From: Acidobacteriota bacterium
Lineage (GTDB): Bacteria; Acidobacteriota; Holophagae; Acanthopleuribacterales; Acanthopleuribacteraceae
Length of the DNA: 64,000 nucleotides
Assembly (NCBI GenBank): GCA_020439745.1
Contig: JAGQSC010000003.1
Coordinates: 248,001-312,000, forward strand
Direction: 5' to 3'
Below are positions 8,242 to 15,724 of the stretch, one piece after another. How positions within the stretch are numbered: position 1 is the first letter of the stretch; each line of letters begins with the position of its first letter. A program made the position numbers and the translations under genes. Below the pieces are notes generated by a model, which saw only the letters and a list, made by a program, of their open reading frames with translations, had not been told where the DNA came from and did not search any database.

Positions 8242-9816
8242 CTACCTTTTTCTTCGTCCTTGTTTTCGTTTTGCTTTTTGCTTCTTGCGATCTTTCTTCG
8301 GGCGTGCCTTTCGGTTTCCGTCCGCTGATGCGGTTGGACCAGCCATACCCAGTTCCCTCATCGCCTCGGGCGTTAACTTACCGTCGTTTTGCTGCAAAAG
8401 CTCCATCAATCGAGCTTCGTCCACGCCTTCTGGCAGCTTGGGACTGTTGCCGGGAAACATGCTCTTTGCGAAGTCGCCAAGACCTGCGCGGCCAAACAGC
8501 TGGCGCAGTTTACCAAGTTTCCCAGGCTTTGTCATCAAACTCATCATCTGCTTCATTTGCATGAACTGCTTGAGCATCTGGTTGATTTCTTCAACGCTGC
8601 GACCAGATCCCTTCGCAATACGTTGTTTGCGCTTGGAGGTCAGAATCGCGTGATTGTCCCGCTCATCAGGGGTCATAGACGAGATCATGGCCCGCATCCA
8701 CTTGAGCTGGCTCGTTTCTTTGTTGACGTCTATTTTCTGTTTGACCTTCGACATCCCGGGCATCATGCCCATCAAACTGTTGAGGTCACCCAACTTCCCG
8801 ATCTGTTCGAGACTCTTCGAGAAATCGTCCAACGTAAATTGATTCTTCAGCATTTTCTGCTGGAGTTTGAGGGCTTCTTCCTGGTCGACCTTCTCTTGAA
8901 CCCGTTCCACCAAGGAGAGCACGTCGCCCATACCGAGAATGCGGGATGCCATGCGGTCTGGGAAGAACCGCTCAAACTGATCCAGCTTCTCCCCGGTACC
9001 GACAAACTTGATCGGGCATCCCGTTACTGACTTAACGGAAAGTGCGGCGCCCCCGCGCGCATCGCCATCCATCTTGGTCAAAACAAGACCCGTTAACGCA
9101 AGTGACTCATGAAATGCGCCAGCCGATTGAACCGCGTCTTGACCCGTCATGGCGTCTGCCACAAACAGGATCTCTTTCGGTGAAACGAGCGCTTTGAGCT
9201 CTTTCAGCTCGTTCATCAAGGCGTCATCGATGTGCAGGCGGCCCGCGGTGTCGATGATCAAAGTATCGCGTCCAGTATTTCGGGCTTCCTTGAGCGCCTG
9301 CTTCACAATCAAAACAGGGCTGTTTATTCCTTTGGCATCAAAGACGGGGACGCCGACCTGACTGCCTACCGTCTCTAACTGAAGGATCGCCGCGGGTCGA
9401 TATACGTCACAGGGCACTAATAGTGGGTGCCTACCTTCGGCGGCCAAGATTCGGGCCAATTTGCCGCAACTGGTCGTCTTACCCGCGCCCTGCAAACCCA
9501 CCATCATAATCACGTGAGGCGGGTTGCCGCTGAAGTTCAGCTCCTGGAACTCGCCACCCAACATGTCAACCAGTTGGTCGTTGACAATCTTTACCAGTTG
9601 TTGTGCCGCGTTGAGGCCCTTGGTGATCTCCTGACCCACAGCAGCTTCTTTGACGCGGGCTATGAAATCTTTAACAACCTTGAAGTTGACATCCGCTTCG
9701 AGTAGCGCGATGCGTATTTCTTTCAGCGCGTCCTGAATGTTGTCTTCAGAGATCTTGCCTTTGCCGGTGATCGACCGAAACGCATCTTGAATTTTCTGCG
9801 AAAGCGCATCAAACAT
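8242..9816 (-). CDS. ffh: Signal recognition particle protein Ffh (SRP54 homologue)
   Basis: A 524-residue GTPase that binds 4.5S RNA and signal sequences and docks with FtsY at the membrane. The NG domain shows the P-loop [28 protein letters not shown] and [14 protein letters not shown]. The methionine-rich M domain contains [20 protein letters not shown]. The protein is longer than the usual 450 or so residues because it ends in a Lys/Arg-rich tail (about the last 25 residues, with [18 protein letters not shown]). First gene of the operon, with a near-consensus promoter upstream. Confidence 0.97.
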   Translation of the reverse strand: MFDALSQKIQDAFRSITGKGKISEDNIQDALKEIRIALLEADVNFKVVKDFIARVKEAAVGQEITKGLNAAQQLVKIVNDQLVDMLGGEFQELNFSGNPPHVIMMVGLQGAGKTTSCGKLARILAAEGRHPLLVPCDVYRPAAILQLETVGSQVGVPVFDAKGINSPVLIVKQALKEARNTGRDTLIIDTAGRLHIDDALMNELKELKALVSPKEILFVADAMTGQDAVQSAGAFHESLALTGLVLTKMDGDARGGAALSVKSVTGCPIKFVGTGEKLDQFERFFPDRMASRILGMGDVLSLVERVQEKVDQEEALKLQQKMLKNQFTLDDFSKSLEQIGKLGDLNSLMGMMPGMSKVKQKIDVNKETSQLKWMRAMISSMTPDERDNHAILTSKRKQRIAKGSGRSVEEINQMLKQFMQMKQMMSLMTKPGKLGKLRQLFGRAGLGDFAKSMFPGNSPKLPEGVDEARLMELLQQNDGKLTPEAMRELGMAGPTASADGNRKARPKKDRKKQKAKRKQGRRKR

Positions 9817-9861
9817 AACTAGCCAAATCCAGTTGAAATACCGCGACGGCGGCAGCCGGCA

Positions 9862-9890
9862 AGTCTACCTTAAGGCTAAAGGTGTGTCAA
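9862..9890 (-). promoter_or_regulatory. Sigma70-type promoter of the ffh-rplS operon
   Basis: On the minus strand, TTGACA (9885-9890) and TAGACT (9862-9867) are separated by 17 bases and placed about 45 bases upstream of the ffh ATG. The -35 is a perfect consensus. It abuts the queF stop codon, so the two operons are tightly packed in the same direction. Confidence 0.75.
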
Positions 9891-9898
9891 GAAACCCT

Positions 9899-10687
9899 TT
9901 ATTGGCGCCAGGTGGGATAAAAATCATAAGTTTTACTGGCACCCATCCATCGGACAGGTGTGATGTCGATGCCCCCTCGTCGCAGAAAATGGCACGCCAC
10001 CGTCAATGACTGGGGTTTTAGCACCGCCGTCAAATCAGTGGCAATTCGATCACAGCATGATTCATGAAATTCACCCAAATCTCGATAGCTGAGCAGATAG
10101 GAAAGCAGCGACATTTCAGTAAGTCCCAGGTCACCTTGCCAGTGCATCCAAACCGAGGCCCAATCGGGTTGACCCGTAACCGGGCATCTAGACCCAAATA
10201 GATGCGTGTGGAAACAATGGGTTCCCGCCTCATGCGACACTGCTAATTGCCGATGGTCTGGGTTCCCATGGACCGCAGCCACACAATGGTCCAGCGGGGA
10301 ACCTGTCAGGTGGCGTCGCTCCCAATCTTCATGGCTCGGGGTCCAGGTCGCGGACACATCCATGCCCACACATGCTCGCACCGCACAAGACACGCATTGG
10401 AGATACGCATCCAGGTCCACAAAGACTTGCTGCTGGAGGTGGTTGAGAAAGAGCTTGAGACTCTTGGACTCGACAATGGCAGGACTCTCCGCCGAATAGA
10501 TGATTCGCAGCAAGCCCGAACAAGCACCGCCGTGGGTGAGCAAGAACCCCGCTTCATATGCGTTCCAAATATCCAAACCCGGTAATGCCGGACCGGGGCC
10601 CTGTCTGTAAGCCGTTCGAGGAACGCCGTCCAGGTCGTGTTCATCGGTGGCGCGACCCAGTTTCAGTTTGAGTCCATCCATACTCAA
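9899..10687 (-). CDS. queF: NADPH-dependent 7-cyano-7-deazaguanine reductase QueF (long form)
   Basis: A 262-residue enzyme reducing preQ0 to preQ1 in queuosine synthesis. As in the long (E. coli-like) form, the first half carries the QueF motif (ESKSLKLFL), while the second carries the catalytic Cys in SRCPVTGQPDWASVW and the conserved SYRDLGEFHESCCDRI. The C-terminus has HFLRRGGIDITPVRW. Its start overlaps the rhomboid stop by 4 bases. No preQ1 riboswitch was seen, as expected for an internal operon gene. Confidence 0.93.
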   Translation of the reverse strand: MSMDGLKLKLGRATDEHDLDGVPRTAYRQGPGPALPGLDIWNAYEAGFLLTHGGACSGLLRIIYSAESPAIVESKSLKLFLNHLQQQVFVDLDAYLQCVSCAVRACVGMDVSATWTPSHEDWERRHLTGSPLDHCVAAVHGNPDHRQLAVSHEAGTHCFHTHLFGSRCPVTGQPDWASVWMHWQGDLGLTEMSLLSYLLSYRDLGEFHESCCDRIATDLTAVLKPQSLTVACHFLRRGGIDITPVRWMGASKTYDFYPTWRQ

Positions 10688-11613
10688 GGGGCCAACACCG
10701 TGAGGGGAATAATGCGGTAGAGGGCGAATGCCAAAATGGCAAACATGCCCAGCACAATCACTGTCTCAACGCGTTTGGCCATTTTGGAAGACTGCATGTC
10801 GTAAAGGCCGTAGCCCATGGCCATGCCTGCAAACATGCCACCCAAGTGACACAAGTTATCAACGGCCAAACCCAAAAACGTGACCGCAATCATGATGACA
10901 TTGCCGTAGATCATGTAGCGCTTCCAGCGCTCGGCCGATGTAAAGTCGCCTTCCCTTCGTGCAAAACCCCACAGCGCTCCCAGGAACCCAAACAGCGCGC
11001 CCGAAAAGCCAACAGTGGCATGGGGCCAAAATAGGGCCCCCAATCCCGTACTCGCTGCGGCTCCCGCCACGCCAGTCACAAACGCAATCAACCAGAACCG
11101 CCGTAGACCAAACAGTTGAAGTACCATGGGCCCTAACATGGCCAATGCGGATAAATTAAAGAGAATGTGAATCAGGTTGCCATGAAGAAACATGTAACTC
11201 AATAGCCGCCAACCCTCTCCGCGGGCAAACACCGAGAATGGGTCCGAGGAGCCCATGTTATGGAGGACCTCACCGTTGGGCGAAAAATAAGCGGCAAACA
11301 CATCGCCCAGCCTCGGGTTTTCAGAAGACTGACTGCTGACGATGGCGCCCAATGCGAAGAAGAACACGCATAACATGAACACGGCAACTACGGATTCGGT
11401 CATGGGTAGCACGTCTGCATCTTCCCCCCGGTCGGCCCGAACCGCCACATGAGCAATTGCCGCGTCGCAGTACTCACATTGCTTGGCCGAAGCCTCTACA
11501 AAACGGCCACATCCAGGACACATCTTCAGATGATCGGCGTATTTCTCTTTGCGGCCCAATATTTGACGCATTGAAGCTATCAGCTTTTCCAAGAACCGTT
11601 GCCATGAGCCCAT
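10684..11613 (-). CDS. Rhomboid-family intramembrane serine protease with N-terminal zinc ribbon
   Basis: A 309-residue membrane protein. Residues about 31-53 form a four-cysteine ribbon (CPGC...CEYC). The membrane domain shows rhomboid hallmarks: HGNLIHILFNLSALAMLGP, the catalytic serine in VGFSGALFGFLGALWG, and the catalytic histidine in NLCHLGGMFAGMAMGYG. Six or seven membrane segments are expected. The family cleaves substrates within the membrane; the cytosolic ribbon may recruit a substrate or partner, which is inference. It starts 2 bases after the squalene/phytoene synthase gene and overlaps queF, so the three are co-transcribed. Confidence 0.9.
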   Translation of the reverse strand: MGSWQRFLEKLIASMRQILGRKEKYADHLKMCPGCGRFVEASAKQCEYCDAAIAHVAVRADRGEDADVLPMTESVVAVFMLCVFFFALGAIVSSQSSENPRLGDVFAAYFSPNGEVLHNMGSSDPFSVFARGEGWRLLSYMFLHGNLIHILFNLSALAMLGPMVLQLFGLRRFWLIAFVTGVAGAAASTGLGALFWPHATVGFSGALFGFLGALWGFARREGDFTSAERWKRYMIYGNVIMIAVTFLGLAVDNLCHLGGMFAGMAMGYGLYDMQSSKMAKRVETVIVLGMFAILAFALYRIIPLTVLAP

Positions 11614-11615
11614 GA

Positions 11616-12671
11616 TTACCTCACACCGCTAGATTGGACCGGCAGCCCCCGCTCAATCAGTCTTGATAGTCTTTGAAAATCACGTTCCAGGAAACGATTG
11701 GACCAAAACATCAGTGAAGAACGTCCCACGATGGTGGCCACTTGTTTGCGGCTGATCTTGGGGCTCAATCCGCGTTTGTGCTCAAATCCCGGCTGCGCCA
11801 ATAATGCCAATGTTTCCATGGCCATCCACAAAGGCCAGATACAAAAAAGCCTGATACTACGCCACCGCCTGGGAATGGCCAACACGTACTGCAATGCATC
11901 TTTCAAGTGACCATGGGCCTTCTGGATCATAGGCGGTACAAGCGTGGTTGCCAGGTTCTCAGGGGCTAGCGTCCGCAGCGACTCGGTCGTAATGCCAACC
12001 TGTTGCATCATGGTCGTGGGTACGTAGCACCATCCACGCGACAAATCGATAGGAACATCTTTCGTGATATTGGTTAATTGGAGACCCAACCCAAAGGACA
12101 CGGCGTGCTGCTTCAAGACTTCCATCCGAGTCTCGGAAATCTTGCCATGAGCCAGAAATAAGGCCGTTAGTAATTCGCCAACCGTACCGGCCACGTAATA
12201 ACAGTAGCGATCGAGATCTTCCTCGTCCCGCAAGTATTCGGTTCGTCCCAAATGGGGCCGCTCCTGGTATTGCGCCATGCCGCGGGCCATCGTCGCGATA
12301 GACGGTACCACCGCTTCAGTCATGGGACTCGGTAACGCTTTAAAACATGAGGCAACGTCATTGGAATGAGCGACCAGGTCTAGTTCGTTTGCTTCCCCAT
12401 CGAGTTCCGTCAGAGTATTTACCCACCGTGACAACTCTTCGCCACACATTTCACTTTCGATCCATTCCGCAAATGCTCTGAGTGCGATCTGTTTTCGCGC
12501 CAATGGAAATGCAGGTGCATCCTCTACCGTGTCAATGATACGACACCACAAATAAGACAGCAGGACGGATCGATACATGTCGCCACGCAATGCCTTGATG
12601 TTCAATGCAAAGGTTCTACTTACCAAGGGCAATACTGTCTCGCAGTAGTGCCAAGCTTGCGAATTCAACAC
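11616..12671 (-). CDS. Squalene/phytoene synthase family protein
   Basis: About 351 residues of the all-helical trans-isoprenyl condensing fold, joining two prenyl diphosphates head to head. Both Asp-rich motifs are present: LWCRIIDTVEDAP, and LTNITKDVPIDLSRGWCYVP in the second site. SRTFALNI is the usual opening. The frame is open to 12782, but a strong ribosome site (AGAGGAGG) sits just before a GTG at 12671 and a TTG at 12668, which give the family N-terminus. Squalene versus phytoene synthesis cannot be settled from sequence; the DTVED form and lack of other carotenoid genes nearby slightly favour squalene. Confidence 0.85.
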   Translation of the reverse strand: MLNSQAWHYCETVLPLVSRTFALNIKALRGDMYRSVLLSYLWCRIIDTVEDAPAFPLARKQIALRAFAEWIESEMCGEELSRWVNTLTELDGEANELDLVAHSNDVASCFKALPSPMTEAVVPSIATMARGMAQYQERPHLGRTEYLRDEEDLDRYCYYVAGTVGELLTALFLAHGKISETRMEVLKQHAVSFGLGLQLTNITKDVPIDLSRGWCYVPTTMMQQVGITTESLRTLAPENLATTLVPPMIQKAHGHLKDALQYVLAIPRRWRSIRLFCIWPLWMAMETLALLAQPGFEHKRGLSPKISRKQVATIVGRSSLMFWSNRFLERDFQRLSRLIERGLPVQSSGVR

Positions 12672-12748
12672 GGGCCTCCTCTTGGGGCATTTTAACCCAT
12701 TGGGCAGATGTCGATCCGATATTCCCAGGTGCCCCTGCGCACCTTCAC

Positions 12749-12757
12749 TGTTAGAAT
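12749..12757 (+). promoter_or_regulatory. Extended -10 element (TGTTAGAAT) for the DUF420 gene
   Basis: TG-T-TAGAAT lies 24 bases upstream of the DUF420 start, leaving a leader of about 16 bases with a GGAGG-like site (ACGGAGGC). No convincing -35 was seen, as is usual for extended -10 promoters. It is one of several sites of the form TGnTAnnnT in this window. Confidence 0.5.
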
Positions 12758-12780
12758 GACCGTTCCTTAACGGAGGCATC

Positions 12781-13245
12781 ATGACTGCAAAACTGTGGTT
12801 CTGGCTTTATGCATGGGTCGTAACTGTGAATATTCTCGGTGCGGCCATATACGGTGTCCGGCAGGCTCAAAAAGGTGATCTGATGGCCCACCGACGTTGG
12901 ATGAACGCCAGCTGCTGGCTTGTGGTCCTATTTGTCGTGTCATATGTGTTCAAGGTGGTTTTCTTGGGGAAAGAGGACTTGAGCACATGGAAAGCAAGCT
13001 ACGTGGTGGTGCTGCGCATTCATGAGCTGTTCATTGGCGTCATGTTGTTAGCAGGCGGTTTGGGCCGCTGGTTAGCTCATCGATTTCGCGACAGTCTCAC
13101 CGCAACGCAGGTGAACGCCGCTATGGCTATCCTTCGCCGGCGTCACACGATTCTTGGTAAGGTCACGCTTGTGGCTGCATCAGCAGCCCTGATCACCGCC
13201 AGCATCCTGATTTTCGGCATGCTTGAAAGAGCACATATCGTTTGA
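12781..13245 (+). CDS. DUF420 membrane protein
   Basis: A 154-residue protein with four predicted membrane helices. The conserved histidines of the DUF420 family are visible: HRRWMNASCWLVVLFVVSYV, RIHELFIGVMLLAGG and RRRHTILGKVTL. Family members are often found near cytochrome oxidase genes and one relative is an oxidase assembly factor, but no oxidase gene is in this window, so the role is open. ATG with a good ribosome site. The stop codon abuts the stop of the convergent barrel gene in a TGATCA palindrome. Confidence 0.85.
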   Translation: MTAKLWFWLYAWVVTVNILGAAIYGVRQAQKGDLMAHRRWMNASCWLVVLFVVSYVFKVVFLGKEDLSTWKASYVVVLRIHELFIGVMLLAGGLGRWLAHRFRDSLTATQVNAAMAILRRRHTILGKVTLVAASAALITASILIFGMLERAHIV

Positions 13246-13875
13246 TCAGTAGCGGTATGACACGCCAATCGTCACAAAATCGATTTCCATGTTCCCCGCT
13301 TCGCTGCTCATAACGGAGCCCGTAACGCCAAACCCACCAGAAATGTCGAAGGTCAGGCCCAACTCCCATTCAGTCTCAACATTCTGGTCATTCCGTCGAT
13401 AGAGTTTCTTGTCGAATGGTACGTAACCTGTTTCGTCCGCAGGGGGGCTCAGGTCATATAACGAGAACTCTTCGCGCCAATATGCTGCGCTAAAGCGGCC
13501 AAACACGTCTAGCTTCTCAAAGAACCGCCAGCGCAAGACACCACCTGCTTGAACCGAATTCATCTCACCCACAATTTTGTAGGGGTGATCTTCGGCGGTC
13601 ACCAGTGTCGCGCCCTGTCCCAAATGAGACACACCCACGTCAACGCCAAAAAAATCTTTGACCCACAATGTATCTGATAGCCTTATGCCCTCACGATCGG
13701 TTTCGCTCACGTACGTGGCCGTATCCGCGTCAAAAAAGTCCTGCACAAGGACCCGGTACCGCAGTGGATCAGCGGTGACGTCCATATCCAAGTACTGTAG
13801 ACGCACTTGGTTCTTTCCTTCTTGAGCCATCAAAGCCACGCAAAAAAGTGCAGGCATCATTAATCGCAATTTCAT
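13246..13875 (-). CDS. Predicted outer-membrane beta-barrel protein
   Basis: About 209 residues. A signal peptide (MKLRLMMPALFCVALMAQ) is followed by alternating strands and turns typical of an 8-stranded barrel, ending GVSYRY with the terminal aromatic expected for BAM-assembled proteins. I chose the ATG at 13875, with AGGA seven bases upstream, over the GTG at 13881. Ligand and function are unknown. Transcribed convergently with the DUF420 gene; stop codons touch. Confidence 0.75.
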   Translation of the reverse strand: MKLRLMMPALFCVALMAQEGKNQVRLQYLDMDVTADPLRYRVLVQDFFDADTATYVSETDREGIRLSDTLWVKDFFGVDVGVSHLGQGATLVTAEDHPYKIVGEMNSVQAGGVLRWRFFEKLDVFGRFSAAYWREEFSLYDLSPPADETGYVPFDKKLYRRNDQNVETEWELGLTFDISGGFGVTGSVMSSEAGNMEIDFVTIGVSYRY

Positions 13876-13934
13876 AGTCACTTCCTATCACGGTCTCATT
13901 ATGACGTCTGACCCCACCACTTGGTCGATGAAAA

Positions 13935-14294
13935 TCACGGGCTTTCAGGCTCCAACACCAACATCTTCGCCTGTTTTCGGGTCTTGTTCCCATAAAACTG
14001 CTCGATGAGATAACAGTTCTGAAAGGGGATCATCAGTGTTTGTGTGTCGCGAAAACGCTTACGCGTATTTTCTAGGTGCGGGTTCACAACAACGCCCTCC
14101 TCGTAGTCGAAGTCCATATCTTTGATGGACACGAAATAGGGGTGGGAGAGATCCAGAGACGAGGCAACCAATTCGTAGTCGACGTTCTTGATGTGAAAAT
14201 GGACCTTATACACGCCACGCCCCTTCAAACAAAGCACGTATTGTAGCAGACCCGAGGACACACGCCAGCTACCATCCTTAGGGATGTCAATCAT
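13935..14294 (-). CDS. Hypothetical protein, 119 residues
   Basis: No family is recognised. The protein is soluble-looking, with no signal peptide or membrane span, and mixes beta strands (VYKVHFHIKNVDYELVASSL) with a basic C-terminal part. The ATG at 14294 has no ribosome site and is only 30 bases from the divergent nitroreductase start, so its true start may be further in (for example at a GTG) or the mRNA may be leaderless. Codon use looks normal for the window. Moderate confidence that it is real. Confidence 0.5.
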   Translation of the reverse strand: MIDIPKDGSWRVSSGLLQYVLCLKGRGVYKVHFHIKNVDYELVASSLDLSHPYFVSIKDMDFDYEEGVVVNPHLENTRKRFRDTQTLMIPFQNCYLIEQFYGNKTRKQAKMLVLEPESP

Positions 14295-14324
14295 TGAGAG
14301 GAGAGAGATCCAAGATGTGGTTTA

Positions 14325-14909
14325 ATGTCGCCAACCATGGACCTGATCTCCCTTATTCACTCTCGGCGCTCACTTCCAGCATCTATGATGGATGGGAGGC
14401 CCATATCACAAAATCATCTCTCGTCGATTCTGGAGTCGGCCATACACGCACCCAGCCACCGATTGTCTGAACCTTGGCGTTTTGTCGCCCATTTACACAA
14501 TGAACGTTTAGTTTTGGCAGAAGCCATGGCACAGGCATACCGATCCATGTTGGGTACCAGTGCCCGCCAGGAAAAGGTCGACCGCATCTATGACAAAGCA
14601 GGCAAGTGTGGCGCAATGATCGCCATAGTGCTGTCACCGCCATCGCCACCATGTAACCCCATTGAAGAAGAGTTACTGGCATTAGGTGCCGCCGTTCAGA
14701 ACCTACACTTGGCAGCACACAGTCTTGGCATCGGAGGCTATTGGACGACCCCGGGTTATACCGATCACCCTCACATGCGAGCCGTGCTTGAACTTCAGTC
14801 ACAAGAACAATGTCACGGCATTTTTTACCTGGGTTATCCAGCCAAAGCGTGGCCTTCACCGAGAAAAGTCAATAAAAACAAGATTGCCGTCAAAGGAGTA
14901 TCACCGTGA
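14325..14909 (+). CDS. Nitroreductase family protein
   Basis: A 194-residue FMN-dependent oxidoreductase of the nitroreductase fold. Opening LISLIHSRRSLPASMMDGRP and APSHRLSEPWRFVAHL fit the FMN-binding Arg/Ser region. ELLALGAAVQNLHLAAHSLG followed by IGGYWTT is the typical core helix, and IFYLGYPA the final strand. Substrate unknown. The start is uncertain (ATG at 14325 or 14337); neither has a good ribosome site. It overlaps cysQ by 4 bases (GTGA), so the two are probably co-translated. Confidence 0.85.
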   Translation: MSPTMDLISLIHSRRSLPASMMDGRPISQNHLSSILESAIHAPSHRLSEPWRFVAHLHNERLVLAEAMAQAYRSMLGTSARQEKVDRIYDKAGKCGAMIAIVLSPPSPPCNPIEEELLALGAAVQNLHLAAHSLGIGGYWTTPGYTDHPHMRAVLELQSQEQCHGIFYLGYPAKAWPSPRKVNKNKIAVKGVSP

Positions 14910-15724
14910 ACGTCTCACTGGACCAACTCGTTCAATTGGCCAAGGATGCCGGGGCCAAAACGCTTTCCTTTTTCGGGACCGACCTTACCGTGCGATACAA
15001 AAGCGACCAATCACCCTTAACGCAGGCTGATTTGGCCTCCCACGCGCTGATTCAAGCAGCGCTCGAAGACTGGACCCCAGACATACCTGTGATCTCCGAA
15101 GAAAGCGCACTACCCGACTATGCCATACGTCAAACCATGGACCGTTTTTGGATCATTGATCCTCTGGATGGAACCAAGGAATTCGTCAAGGCGATACCTG
15201 AATACACAGTGAACATTGCCTTAATTGAAAAGGCGAAACCGGTCATGGGCGTGGTTGGAATTCCCGCCACCGGAACGGTTTATGGGGCTCAAAAAGGCAG
15301 GGGCTCGTTTCGCTGGGAAAGCGATGGCTCGAAGAATGAACTGGCACCGCTCAAAGCCAAAAAACAAACGCCCCACCAATTTGTGACCAGCCGCTCGCAT
15401 TTGGGTGCAAACGAGTTAATGTTGATTGAGCAACTTCAGGCACCTGAACCCATTCGCGCGGGAAGTGCCGTCAAGTTCTGTCTGGTTGCCGAAGGCAAGG
15501 CAGATGCGTACATCCGCCATTTACCGATCATGGAATGGGACACAGCCGCGGGCGACCTGATTCTGAGGGAAGTCGGCGGTTGCGCCAAGGACTGGAACGG
15601 TGTCGATCTCGGCTACAACAAACCCGACGTCCGGCATGCAGGGCTTATGGCTACGGCCAATAAAGCAATGGCGGACAACCTCATGGCGCTCCTGGACCGT
15701 TTGGCGATTAAAGCCCCGTTCTGA
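14906..15724 (+). CDS. cysQ: 3'(2'),5'-bisphosphate nucleotidase CysQ
   Basis: A 272-residue Mg-dependent phosphatase of the inositol monophosphatase superfamily that removes PAP formed in sulfate assimilation. Motifs: VISEESALPDY, DPLDGTKEFVKAIPEYTVNI and MEWDTAAGDLILREVGG. GTG start with AGGAG eight bases upstream. The combination GTKEFVK (rather than GTTNF) is what separates it from the SuhB-type gene at 28903. Its last 17 bases overlap the end of the convergent exported TPR gene. Confidence 0.88.
   Translation: MNVSLDQLVQLAKDAGAKTLSFFGTDLTVRYKSDQSPLTQADLASHALIQAALEDWTPDIPVISEESALPDYAIRQTMDRFWIIDPLDGTKEFVKAIPEYTVNIALIEKAKPVMGVVGIPATGTVYGAQKGRGSFRWESDGSKNELAPLKAKKQTPHQFVTSRSHLGANELMLIEQLQAPEPIRAGSAVKFCLVAEGKADAYIRHLPIMEWDTAAGDLILREVGGCAKDWNGVDLGYNKPDVRHAGLMATANKAMADNLMALLDRLAIKAPF

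Noticed and set aside
8389-9030. 213-codon plus-strand frame
   Set aside because: Antisense to ffh, which has full motif support; composition is His/Phe-rich with no ribosome site or family likeness.
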